Assembly: GCA_040266995.1 (NCBI GenBank)
Contig: JAWRHV010000021.1
Coordinates: 20,035-84,034 of the forward strand
Reading direction: 5' to 3'
Length of the DNA stretch: 64,000 bases
From: UBA4312 sp040266995
GTDB lineage: Bacteria; Bacillota_I; Bacilli_A; Erysipelotrichales; Erysipelotrichaceae
A model generated the notes under the pieces. It ran no database searches, was not told the DNA's origin, and was given only the letters and a program-made list of their open reading frames with translations. Below, one piece after another: positions 25,432-33,212 of this stretch (positions are counted from its first letter, which is position 1; each line of letters starts with the position of its first letter). The translations under genes and the position numbers were made by a program.

Positions 25432-27552
25432 TTAATCCTCCAAAACAATCGGATACATATTGATATCCTGTGTCACACCCGGGTGCTTGCCCCGCTGATA
25501 CATTGCCAATTCCCAGACTTTTTTCGTCAGCATTTCCGTAGATTTAGACTTTACTACAAGTCGTACTCTTTGTCTTTTCTGACGCATGGAAATGGAAACC
25601 GGACCTAAAACGATCAGTTCCTTTAAGAAGTCTTTCGCCTCCAAAGCCGCCCCCTTTGCCTTATTTATATCCTTATGTGAATAAATAATGGTGCATAAAA
25701 AACAATACGGCGGATAATTTCCCATATATCGATATTTCATTTCCTGTGTAAAAAATCCCAGATAATTATGGTTTTTAACACATTGAAGGACAAATTGCTC
25801 CGGATCAAATGTCTGTATATACACATCTCCTTTTATATCTGCCCGGCCACTGCGCCCCGAGGCTTGTTCCAGCAGCTGATATGCAATTTCATTTGAACAG
25901 TAATCCAGATGCGATAAGGATGCATCTGCGTTAATGATCCCTACAACGGAAACACGAGGAAAATCTAGTCCCTTAGCTACCATTTGTGTACCTACCAGAA
26001 TATCCCCTTCTCTTTCAAAGGTTTCCAATAGTTTTTGGTGCGCTCTTTTTTTTCGCGTTGTATCAGCATCCATTCGTATAATACGCGCAAGCGGAAATAA
26101 TTCAGTCAACTGCTCTTCCAGTTTTTCCGTTCCCATGCTCGTCTGATAAAAACGATGAGAGTGACACGTTGGACAAGTATTGGTATGAAGAAAGATCCTG
26201 CCGCAACAATGACATTCCAAATGATTCTCTTTTTTATGATAGGCCAGGCTTGTGCCACAATCCGGACATGTCATGACCGTATTACAGTCCATGCATCGCA
26301 TGACCGGCAGAAAGCCACGGCGATTCAATAAAAAGATAACCTGCTGTTTCTGTTCCAGCGCATGATTTACAGCGTTCATCAATGTTTTGCTGAAGCCGTA
26401 AACACTGGCCTCTTTTTTCATATCCACCAGATGGATCTGTGGTAAATTTGCATGGACCCTCTGCGTTAAATTAACAAGTTGATAGCGATTTTTGTATGCC
26501 CGGCTATACGAATACAAAGATGGTGTCGCCGAAGCCAGGACCACTTTACACTGATGGTGGCGAGCCCGGAACGCAACGATATCACGTGTATGATATTTGG
26601 GCGTATTGTCCTGCTTATAGCTGTTATCATGTTCCTCGTCCATCAATATGATCCCAAGATCGTGAAATGGCATAAAAACTGCGGAACGCGTTCCCACCAC
26701 AATATTCACCTTTCGCTCTTTTACCAGCTGATACTGTTCGTATTTTTCCTGTTGATTCAGCTGGGAATGGTAAATAGCAATCGAACGTCCGAAACGAGCA
26801 GTCACTCGTTTGATCATCTGGGGAGTCAATCCGATTTCCGGCACAAGAAACAGTACTTGTTTGCCCTTTTCTAAAACATTTTGAGCAAGCTGTAAAAACA
26901 CTTCGGTTTTTCCGGAACCGGTTACCCCATGCAGTAAAAAAATCTGTTGCGAGCCATGCAGAACCGTCTGAATGGCCTGCTCCTGTTCCTTTGTCAAAGA
27001 GACCGATTCATCCGCATAAGCTTCCAATTGTACAGAATCCGTTTTTTCTCGTTGAACTATCTCCACATATCCTTTTTCAATCAGCTTTTTTGCCACTGAT
27101 TTTGCTTCTTTGCGAAACATGCAAGCTTTCAAAGGAAAAGATAAGGAAGAAAGAACTTGTTCTTGATGCGCCGTTAACGGGGCATCGCTTTCCTTCCGAT
27201 AAGCCCATTGCTCATAGACAACCGGTTTTTGCGAACTTGAAGGCTTCAAAGCCGGCGGCAGCATGGTTTTTAAACAGCTGATCTTGGAACAGACATATGT
27301 CTTTGACATCCAATCAGCTAAAGCCATCAGCTCTGCATTCAGCAAGGGTTCAGTATCCAACACCTTCAGAACCTCGCGTACATTCTCTATATCACATGTA
27401 CTTGTTATATTCTCCACATAACCGATCAAGACCTGTTTCCCAAAAGGAACCTTGACACGGCAGCCGATTTCAACCGGAAAAGGGCATACATATGTAAAGG
27501 TCTGGTTCAGTCGCATAGCATTGTGCTCTATATACACTTCCACATAAATCAT
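25432..27552 (-). CDS. priA: Primosomal replication protein N' (replication-restart helicase)
   Basis: Superfamily 2 DNA helicase that reloads the replisome at stalled forks. 706 residues, slightly shorter than usual (about 730-800). Walker A GVTGSGKTEVF near 212, DEEH near 305, and the eight-Cys zinc-binding region from CMDCNTVMTCPDC to CPTCHS near 425-470. The N-terminal 3'-end-binding domain starts MIYVEVYIEHNAM. There is no ribosome binding site; the -10 box is placed so that the mRNA should begin at the ATG (see findings). Confidence 0.96.
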   Translation of the reverse strand: MIYVEVYIEHNAMRLNQTFTYVCPFPVEIGCRVKVPFGKQVLIGYVENITSTCDIENVREVLKVLDTEPLLNAELMALADWMSKTYVCSKISCLKTMLPPALKPSSSQKPVVYEQWAYRKESDAPLTAHQEQVLSSLSFPLKACMFRKEAKSVAKKLIEKGYVEIVQREKTDSVQLEAYADESVSLTKEQEQAIQTVLHGSQQIFLLHGVTGSGKTEVFLQLAQNVLEKGKQVLFLVPEIGLTPQMIKRVTARFGRSIAIYHSQLNQQEKYEQYQLVKERKVNIVVGTRSAVFMPFHDLGIILMDEEHDNSYKQDNTPKYHTRDIVAFRARHHQCKVVLASATPSLYSYSRAYKNRYQLVNLTQRVHANLPQIHLVDMKKEASVYGFSKTLMNAVNHALEQKQQVIFLLNRRGFLPVMRCMDCNTVMTCPDCGTSLAYHKKENHLECHCCGRIFLHTNTCPTCHSHRFYQTSMGTEKLEEQLTELFPLARIIRMDADTTRKKRAHQKLLETFEREGDILVGTQMVAKGLDFPRVSVVGIINADASLSHLDYCSNEIAYQLLEQASGRSGRADIKGDVYIQTFDPEQFVLQCVKNHNYLGFFTQEMKYRYMGNYPPYCFLCTIIYSHKDINKAKGAALEAKDFLKELIVLGPVSISMRQKRQRVRLVVKSKSTEMLTKKVWELAMYQRGKHPGVTQDINMYPIVLED

Positions 27553-27558
27553 GTTGTC

Positions 27559-27567
27559 ATTATATCA
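27559..27567 (-). promoter_or_regulatory. Extended -10 promoter of priA, probably leaderless
   Basis: TGATATAAT on the minus strand. The last base of TATAAT is at 27559, which puts +1 at 27552, the A of the priA ATG. Confidence 0.62.
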
Positions 27568-27591
27568 TATATGCACGTTTTCCATGATGAA

Positions 27592-27626
27592 TAAAAAAAC
27601 ATTATGACCATTCGAATCATAATGTT
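27592..27626 (-). terminator. Terminator of the ybjQ unit
   Basis: AACATTATGA / TCATAATGTT stem, nine-base loop, followed by a run of T residues on the minus strand. Confidence 0.85.
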
Positions 27627-27635
27627 TCCTTCCCG

Positions 27636-27947
27636 TTATTTGAACTTGACAGCTGTCCCGTAAACCATAACTTCCGCTGCACTTTGCATTACGGAAGCCG
27701 AAGCATAACGAATGCAGACAATCGCATCCGCTCCCATCTGTGAAGCTTCTTCAACCATTCGTTTGGTTGCCAGAGCTCTTGCGTTATTCATCATTTCATT
27801 ATATTTTGTCAGTTCGCCACCGACCAATGTCTTTAAGCCTGCTCCAATATCCTTCACTGCGTTAACCGTCTGGATCGTACTTCCCTTTACCATTCCTAAC
27901 ATTTCCAGTTCTTTTCCGTTAATTGTTTCAGTAGTTACTAAGATCAT
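27636..27947 (-). CDS. ybjQ: YbjQ/UPF0145 family protein
   Basis: 103-residue protein of the PF01906 family, often named a heavy-metal-binding domain; forms pentamers in known structures, function unclear. Family hallmarks: GMVKGSTIQTVNAVKDIGAG, LARNA-like NARALATKRMVEEASQMGA and IVCIRYASASVMQSAAEV. AGAAGGAG precedes the ATG. It overlaps the preceding membrane gene by 20 bases, so it is the last gene of a three-gene unit. Confidence 0.9.
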   Translation of the reverse strand: MILVTTETINGKELEMLGMVKGSTIQTVNAVKDIGAGLKTLVGGELTKYNEMMNNARALATKRMVEEASQMGADAIVCIRYASASVMQSAAEVMVYGTAVKFK

Positions 27948-28158
27948 CTTCTTCTCCTTCTAGGATCTCCTTGATCCGCTGAGACAGCGTAACCAGCATT
28001 CCGATTACCAGTCCTATTCCAATGATACCATATATCACCCGAATGACTAACAGTTCCTGTGGAAGCCATATAGCCAAAAAGGCAAGACCCACGCAATACA
28101 AGATAAAAAAGAAGGCAATCAAAACGGGCGCTACCATCTTTTTAATGTGATTCATCAT
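27928..28158 (-). CDS. Small two-helix membrane protein, unknown
   Basis: 76 residues: a short basic N-terminus, two transmembrane helices (about 9-31 and 39-60) and an acidic C-terminus (EILEGEEDDLSNY). I do not recognise the family. The gene overlaps its upstream neighbour by 17 bases and the downstream ybjQ by 20 bases. Such tight packing supports it being real and co-translated. The ribosome binding site (GAAGTGGG) is mediocre. Confidence 0.7.
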   Translation of the reverse strand: MMNHIKKMVAPVLIAFFFILYCVGLAFLAIWLPQELLVIRVIYGIIGIGLVIGMLVTLSQRIKEILEGEEDDLSNY

Positions 28159-28402
28159 CCCACTTCTTTCTGTTATACTTTCTTAAAGCATTCCTGCTTC
28201 TTTTTCCATAATAATCCTTCAGAAAAACGCTTCGCAGGATCCATTCAATGACAAGATTCCCTAATATGATCATCAACGCAAAAGTCAAATAATCAATATC
28301 CGATCTTACATGGTCAGATAATAAACAGATACCTGCCACTGTGAAACAAAAATGCAGAACCGAAGTCAATATTCCATATTTTTTTAACGCACTCATACCC
28401 AT
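28142..28402 (-). CDS. Small membrane protein, unknown
   Basis: 86 residues with two predicted transmembrane helices (about 10-28 and 38-60) and a strongly basic C-terminal tail (KDYYGKRSRNALRKYNRKKW). Family not recognised. An alternative start two codons downstream (28396) has GGA six bases upstream. First gene of the overlapping trio ending in ybjQ. Bases 28403-28476 upstream hold no evident gene. Confidence 0.65.
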   Translation of the reverse strand: MGMSALKKYGILTSVLHFCFTVAGICLLSDHVRSDIDYLTFALMIILGNLVIEWILRSVFLKDYYGKRSRNALRKYNRKKWDDESH

Positions 28403-28476
28403 TCCGTATATCCATATTTCTTATCGAATGATCAACACATCCATTATTCTGTCCGCAACAGGATCCGCTGCCTGAA

Positions 28477-29226
28477 TTATAATGATTCTATCATTTGAGC
28501 AAACAATGCCGGTCTTTTTAATACAAGTCCTCCATGTCCCAGCTCTTCTATCTCAACAAATTCTGTATTTGGAAAAAAGGCTTCTATATAACGAAGATCA
28601 CGCCTTCGTTCTTTCTTTTCTTTTTGTCCATACCAGTAATGGATCTTGGCACCGGGGTTTTTCATCTTACCAGGTACAAAATAATTATTACTGGAATCAA
28701 AGGTGCGCCACATTGTTCTATATGTCGTATGCGCGAACACATCCGCCATATACTGCAAATCTTCTTCACTGTATTCATCCATGGAAAATACTTTCTGCAG
28801 AAGCTGAAGCCCGCCTTTCTTTCCGATAACCATTAATAAAAAATCTTTTATCGCAATACATCGGGTGATGATCCATGGATATGCATAAGGGGTAATCCCA
28901 CCATCAAGAATACAATGTCCGATCGATACATCGTGGTCAATCACCATACGTAAAGCAATAGAACCACCCATAGAACAGCCATAAACAGCATGAACATTCT
29001 TACAGTTATGCTTCAAAAGCCATTGGGATAGCTCTTTCGCAATGACTTCGATGCAGCTGAAATCTTCCCTTGATTCCGGATCATATCCCGGCAAAGCCGG
29101 AATTACCAGATGATATTTTGTTTCCAGTAAGGGAATCACATATTCAAAATAATCCCATTTTACCAAAGAAGGATGAAGCAATACGATTGTATTTTCATTG
29201 CCTGTACCATATTCATGTATATTCAT
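28477..29226 (-). CDS. Alpha/beta hydrolase
   Basis: 249-residue soluble hydrolase with oxyanion region VLLHPSLVKWDYF near 15-27, nucleophile elbow GCSMGGS near 85, and catalytic His in ELGHGGLVLKRP near 232. GAGGT precedes the ATG. A TGGTATACT extended -10 box at 29252-29260 gives it its own promoter, divergent from the tRNA pair. Substrate unknown; resembles haloperoxidase/esterase-like small hydrolases. Confidence 0.85.
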   Translation of the reverse strand: MNIHEYGTGNENTIVLLHPSLVKWDYFEYVIPLLETKYHLVIPALPGYDPESREDFSCIEVIAKELSQWLLKHNCKNVHAVYGCSMGGSIALRMVIDHDVSIGHCILDGGITPYAYPWIITRCIAIKDFLLMVIGKKGGLQLLQKVFSMDEYSEEDLQYMADVFAHTTYRTMWRTFDSSNNYFVPGKMKNPGAKIHYWYGQKEKKERRRDLRYIEAFFPNTEFVEIEELGHGGLVLKRPALFAQMIESL

Positions 29227-29251
29227 TGTAACCTCGCTTTTATTATAAATA

Positions 29252-29260
29252 AGTATACCA
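29252..29260 (-). promoter_or_regulatory. Extended -10 promoter of the hydrolase gene
   Basis: TGGTATACT on the minus strand, about 26 bases before the hydrolase ATG at 29226. Confidence 0.55.
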
Positions 29261-29302
29261 CACTATCCACTTCTCTTATGTATTGCTGTATATAAAAAAA
29301 AT

Positions 29303-29331
29303 TTGCAAATGAAATACTTTTTATGTATAAT
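29303..29331 (+). promoter_or_regulatory. Promoter of the tRNA-Cys/tRNA-Leu pair
   Basis: TTGCAA, exactly 17 bases, TATAAT on the plus strand, 12 bases before tRNA-Cys. Confidence 0.82.
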
Positions 29332-29343
29332 GAATAAGCAATT

Positions 29344-29418
29344 GGTTCCGTAGCCAAGTGGCTAAGGCAATAGACTGCAACTCTGTGATCATCGGTTCGA
29401 ATCCGATCGGAACCTCCA
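29344..29418 (+). tRNA. tRNA-Cys (GCA)
   Basis: Full cloverleaf: acceptor GGTTCCG / CGGAACC, D stem GCC / GGC, anticodon stem ATAGA / TCTGT with loop CTGCAAC (anticodon GCA), T arm ATCGG-TTCGAAT-CCGAT, discriminator T and an encoded CCA end. First of two co-transcribed tRNAs. Confidence 0.96.
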
Positions 29419-29425
29419 TCACAAT

Positions 29426-29513
29426 GGGGTCGTGGCGAAATAGGCAGACGCAACGGACTTAAAATCCGTTGGGAGATAATCCCGTGTGGGTTCAAGTCCC
29501 ACCGTCCCCACCA
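29426..29513 (+). tRNA. tRNA-Leu (TAA)
   Basis: Class II tRNA: D stem GCG / CGC, anticodon stem ACGGA / TCCGT with loop CTTAAAA (anticodon TAA), long variable arm TGGGA-GATAA-TCCCG, T arm GTGGG-TTCAAGT-CCCAC, discriminator A and encoded CCA. The acceptor GGGGTCG / CGTCCCC has a T-T opposition at pair 5-68. Confidence 0.95.
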
Positions 29514-29522
29514 TCTGAAAAT

Positions 29523-29544
29523 AACCCTGAAAAGGGTTTTTTTT
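29523..29544 (+). terminator. Terminator of the tRNA operon
   Basis: AACCC / GGGTT stem, loop TGAAAA, T8 run. Confidence 0.82.
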
Positions 29545-29559
29545 GTATAAAAAAGCAGA

Positions 29560-30696
29560 TCATTCGATCTGCTCAATTATCTCTTCATCCAAGTCGATTT
29601 TCTTTTCTTTTAAACGCATATTCGCTATATCGCGTACTGTATGATAAATCAACGCAAAAATAGGAACACCTAAAAACATACCGGCAACCCCAGCGATCCC
29701 GCCACCGAGCGTAACGGAAAATAAGATCCAGAAGCCGGATAAGCCCAGTTGATCTCCCAAAACGATCGGTTTTAGAATATTCCCATCGACCTGCTGCAGA
29801 ATAACAATAAAAATCAAGAATTCCAAAGCATATAAAGGCCGAACCAGCAAAAGCAGCAAAATAACAGGAATGCCCCCTAAAAAAGGTCCAAACACAGGAA
29901 TGAGATTGGTGACACCAATCACAAAGGCGATAGCCGGCGCATAAGGAATATCCAAAAGCGATACACCGATAAAAGTCACAAAACCTATAATTCCCGAATC
30001 AATCAGACTTCCCAGTATAAAGCGGTCAAAAATATCTTTCGCATTGTGTACCAGTATCGTACAATGTCTTGCAACGGAGATGGAAAAGAACGAATACACG
30101 AGCTTTTTACAAATACGCGTCAGATTCTCTTTATCCAGCATCATATAGAAAGCTGAAATCGTCGTTAAAATAAAATTAAACACAAAGCGAACAGCTGCCA
30201 GTGAGTAATTGGCAATCACCATAGCTTGTTTGGAAATGAACTGTGACAACCTCTCATCCGAAAAAGCATTACGGATAGAAGGAATGGAAAGATTGAACAT
30301 ATGCTCAATACGGTCAAAATATACACCCAGGTTAGTAACATAGGCAGAGTAGTTTTTCATAAACTGGCCTATGGAATCAAGAATCTGCGGTACGATCATC
30401 AAAAACATGAAAACAATACAAAGAATAAAGATTACAAAGGCTAACAAAGTCGCAAATAATCTCTTACGCTTAAATGATTTAAAAAGATTTGTTTCGAAAA
30501 ATTCCACCGGTTTACGTAATATAAACGCAATACCGAAACCAACCACAAACGGAACACAGATTTCCGCAAACCTTCGGAAATACTCCCGAAACGATCCAAA
30601 ATGATATAAGAACAATCCGACTAAGATAGCCAATATCAACGATGTTGCGTACACCGTGATTTTTTTGATCATCTCAGTATCAAACTTTATATGCAT
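29560..30696 (-). CDS. AI-2E family transporter (YtvI/PerM type)
   Basis: 378-residue permease of PF01594, paralogue of the protein at 1-1100. About eight hydrophobic segments: two at the N-terminus, one near 70-110, then the C-terminal core with GVTNLIPVFGPFLGGIPVIL and QQVDGNILKPIVLGDQLGL. AAGGGG precedes the ATG. A single gene; substrate unknown. Confidence 0.9.
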   Translation of the reverse strand: MHIKFDTEMIKKITVYATSLILAILVGLFLYHFGSFREYFRRFAEICVPFVVGFGIAFILRKPVEFFETNLFKSFKRKRLFATLLAFVIFILCIVFMFLMIVPQILDSIGQFMKNYSAYVTNLGVYFDRIEHMFNLSIPSIRNAFSDERLSQFISKQAMVIANYSLAAVRFVFNFILTTISAFYMMLDKENLTRICKKLVYSFFSISVARHCTILVHNAKDIFDRFILGSLIDSGIIGFVTFIGVSLLDIPYAPAIAFVIGVTNLIPVFGPFLGGIPVILLLLLVRPLYALEFLIFIVILQQVDGNILKPIVLGDQLGLSGFWILFSVTLGGGIAGVAGMFLGVPIFALIYHTVRDIANMRLKEKKIDLDEEIIEQIE

Positions 30697-30728
30697 AACG
30701 TCGCCCCTTTTCGTAAGTATTTTAACAC

Positions 30729-30758
30729 TTGAGACTTTAATATCAAAATGGTTATAAT
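30729..30758 (+). promoter_or_regulatory. Promoter of the SPOUT methyltransferase gene, probably leaderless
   Basis: TTGAGA, 18 bases, TATAAT. The -10 ends at 30758, so +1 should be 30765, the A of the ATG. Confidence 0.72.
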
Positions 30759-30764
30759 ATTTTT

Positions 30765-31478
30765 ATGAAAAAAATATTTGATGGTACGATTTCCTGTAAA
30801 TCGGTTTTAGAATCCGATCGACGACAAGTTTTCGGCTTATACGTAGATCCTAAAAAGCGTTCCAAAGATATTTCCTATATTATCCATTTGGCAAAATCCA
30901 AAGATATTCCCGTTTTCTTTGTCGAACGTACACAGCTCAACGAATTATGTCATCACACCAGGCACGGCGGGATTGCGTTAAAAGCCGGGTTGAGAGAGAT
31001 TCCATCGCTTCCTCTGTTAGATGGTAAATACTATGCATACATTGATGGAGTAGAAGATCCGTATAATCTTGGAAGTGTTTGCCGAAATTTGTATGCATCC
31101 GGTTGTCAAGCGTTGTTGCTTCCTGCAAGAGATTGGTCCAACAGCGAAGAAACGATTTTAAAAGCCAGTGCCGGTGCTTATGAAAGAATGGATATCTTCT
31201 TTGTCGAGAAGGAACAGGCGCTTGTCAACGCTTTAAAAAAAGCACAAATCCCATTGATTTGCGCTTATCGAAAAGATGCTGAAAATTTATATAATTACAT
31301 GTTTCCCGAACAATTCTGCATCGCTGTAGGCGGGGCCTTGCGAGGATTAAATCAAACCATCCTTCAAGCTTCCGATCAGAATTTGTATATACCTTATGGC
31401 CGACCATTTCGAAATGCTCTGGATACCCCCAGTGCCTGTGCGGTCATCGGTTTTGAAATCCTGCGACAGAAATCGTGA
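30765..31478 (+). CDS. TrmH/SpoU-family RNA 2'-O-methyltransferase
   Basis: 237-residue SPOUT methyltransferase. N-terminal L30e-like RNA-binding domain (about 1-90), then the knotted SAM domain: motif 1 IDGVEDPYNLGSVCRNLYAS near 94-113, motif 2 AVGGALRGLN near 187, motif 3 ALDTPSACAVIGFEILRQ at the end. In motif 3 the common SLNVSVA is replaced by ALDTPSA. A canonical RlmB is encoded at 61045-61755, so this is a second paralogue with an unknown target. There is no ribosome binding site, only TATAAT and six bases before the ATG. Confidence 0.88.
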   Translation: MKKIFDGTISCKSVLESDRRQVFGLYVDPKKRSKDISYIIHLAKSKDIPVFFVERTQLNELCHHTRHGGIALKAGLREIPSLPLLDGKYYAYIDGVEDPYNLGSVCRNLYASGCQALLLPARDWSNSEETILKASAGAYERMDIFFVEKEQALVNALKKAQIPLICAYRKDAENLYNYMFPEQFCIAVGGALRGLNQTILQASDQNLYIPYGRPFRNALDTPSACAVIGFEILRQKS

Positions 31479-31485
31479 TATTCGC

Positions 31486-32358
31486 TTATATCAGACATTG
31501 AATCAATACACCGGACAAAACGGCAACAATGCTCAGTATGAGAATCACTTTGCCAAGTTTTTTCCGGTTTTCTTCATATCGGATGAGCATCAGCATAGCC
31601 AGACCGGAATTCGACACCAGGCCAGCAAACAGACTTCCTAATGATAAGGAGCCCGATGCGAAGAGTTCTGCCAATATAACCGTTGCAGCACAGTTTGGAA
31701 TAAACCCGATCAACGTAGCTAATACCGGCTGGAAAACAGAGTTGCTTAAAAGCACCGTTCGTAAGAAATCCTGTCCGGCAAATTCAATCAGGAATGTCAG
31801 GACAAAGCTTGTCACAAATAAGAATCCATATATTTTTAAGGAGCGGATCAACGCACTGAGCGGAATCGGATATTGCGGATAACAGCAGGAGCACTGTCCA
31901 CCTGCTTCCTGTTCCTGTTCATCGTATTCTTCCTCTTCCATATCTTCAAACAATACAATTTTTTGTTTTCTTTCAAAAATGCGGTCAACTGCATAACCGG
32001 CAACCACCCCGACTATAAATTTAAATACCAGAACAAAAACCAACACACTATATAAATCCGGATTGCTGATCAGGATCGGTATCGCTTCATCGCTGGTCGC
32101 TACCATAACCGCAATCAATGTTCCCAATGAGATATTTCTCTGAATGAACAACATAGCTGCCAGTACACTGAACCCACATTGAGGAATCAAACCAACAAGG
32201 GCGCCGACCAGTGGTCCTGCTTTCTGTAGAGCAAAAAAAAGCCGGTCATCATCACTTTGTCTTCGCTCCAGGACTTCTATGATACAGTAAGTAATGAACA
32301 GCAGAGGCAGCATAGTAATCGTATCATTCAGACAGTCTTTTAAAATATCGATCAACAA
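31486..32358 (-). CDS. Putative metal exporter, 10-TM ArsP_2 type (PF11449-like)
   Basis: 290-residue membrane protein, in databases usually labelled putative manganese transporter or arsenic efflux protein. Two halves repeat the motif GLIPQCGFSVLAAMLF (near 58) and GFIPNCAATVILAELF (near 225). A hydrophilic linker (about 130-165) is very acidic (EDMEEEEYDEQEQE) and ends in the Cys cluster CSCC. I choose TTG at 32356-32358 because GAGGTG stands six bases upstream; the GTG three codons earlier is part of that site. Metal and direction are not established. Confidence 0.72.
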   Translation of the reverse strand: MLIDILKDCLNDTITMLPLLFITYCIIEVLERRQSDDDRLFFALQKAGPLVGALVGLIPQCGFSVLAAMLFIQRNISLGTLIAVMVATSDEAIPILISNPDLYSVLVFVLVFKFIVGVVAGYAVDRIFERKQKIVLFEDMEEEEYDEQEQEAGGQCSCCYPQYPIPLSALIRSLKIYGFLFVTSFVLTFLIEFAGQDFLRTVLLSNSVFQPVLATLIGFIPNCAATVILAELFASGSLSLGSLFAGLVSNSGLAMLMLIRYEENRKKLGKVILILSIVAVLSGVLIQCLI

Positions 32359-32423
32359 ATGCTTCACCTCTTTTCAACAAATGGTATTGTACATGATTTG
32401 TTTTGAACTGTCACGCATAACAC

Positions 32424-32448
32424 TTAAAAAGACCTGTAACAGGTCTTT
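32424..32448 (-). terminator. Terminator of the Bax-inhibitor gene
   Basis: AAAGACCTG / CAGGTCTTT stem, three-base loop, TTTTT on the minus strand. Confidence 0.8.
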
Positions 32449-32453
32449 GTTCA

Positions 32454-33137
32454 TTAATTTTTTCGACTTCCTAAAATACGTACAATGTACAAGAAGATAT
32501 TGATAAAGTCCAAGTACAGCTGCAAAGCCATATAAATAGATATCTTTTCCGCTTCAATAAATCCATTCGGTGTCGACAGATATCGTTCGGCTCTTTGTAC
32601 ATCGTATACCGTGATGCCTGTAAACAACAACAGACCGATGATCGACAACAAAATAGAATCCCCATGACCGGTAAACATCATGATGATCGAAGCGATGATC
32701 ATCGCAATCAATCCACCCAAGCAGATCATACCTATGTTTGTCATGTCTTTTTTTGTTGTTTTACCAATCAGCACCAGACAAAAGAAATAAACCGCACTGA
32801 CCATAAAAGCCAGGCCGATCGTTCCCAGACGATATGAATAAGCAATCGGTGTTAAGTTGATTCCCATCGTTACTGCATATAATAAGAACATAGCTTTCAA
32901 CGTCGAAGCACTGGCTTTATTCATCGCAAAGCCAAAACCAATGACAAGTCCCAGCTGAACGATCAGCATAAAGAACATCAGCCCGGGCATGCGGTATGCA
33001 ATCTGAAAATACAGACCACTGCTAAACATCAATATAGATACAACGGCAGTCACCAACAATCCTAAGCCCATCCATAAATAAGCCGTATTTACAGATTGTC
33101 TGACTATACTTTGAATATAAGAATTTCCTTCATTCAT
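32454..33137 (-). CDS. Bax inhibitor-1/YccA family membrane protein
   Basis: 227 residues and seven hydrophobic helices. Family (PF01027) proteins are Ca2+ leak channels or FtsH modulators in studied members. Seen: TAYLWMGLGLLVTAVVS near 18, the conserved FTGITVYDVQRAE near 175-187, and ALQLYLDFINIFLYIVRIL near 205. AAAGGA precedes the ATG. Own promoter TTGTAC-16-TATATT. Confidence 0.92.
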   Translation of the reverse strand: MNEGNSYIQSIVRQSVNTAYLWMGLGLLVTAVVSILMFSSGLYFQIAYRMPGLMFFMLIVQLGLVIGFGFAMNKASASTLKAMFLLYAVTMGINLTPIAYSYRLGTIGLAFMVSAVYFFCLVLIGKTTKKDMTNIGMICLGGLIAMIIASIIMMFTGHGDSILLSIIGLLLFTGITVYDVQRAERYLSTPNGFIEAEKISIYMALQLYLDFINIFLYIVRILGSRKN

Positions 33138-33169
33138 AGATTCATCATCCTTTCTAGATCTTTAGTATT

Positions 33170-33197
33170 AATATAACACTTTCTTCATCAGGTACAA
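33170..33197 (-). promoter_or_regulatory. Promoter of the Bax-inhibitor gene
   Basis: TTGTAC, 16 bases, TATATT on the minus strand, about 33 bases before the ATG. Confidence 0.6.
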
Positions 33198-33212
33198 ATA
33201 CAACGCATTTGA

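Noticed and set aside
29223..29576. Open frame on the minus strand through the tRNA pair
   Set aside because: It is antisense to tRNA-Cys and tRNA-Leu; the WDLNPH / SDRIRTDD-like peptides are a common annotation artefact of tRNA complements.
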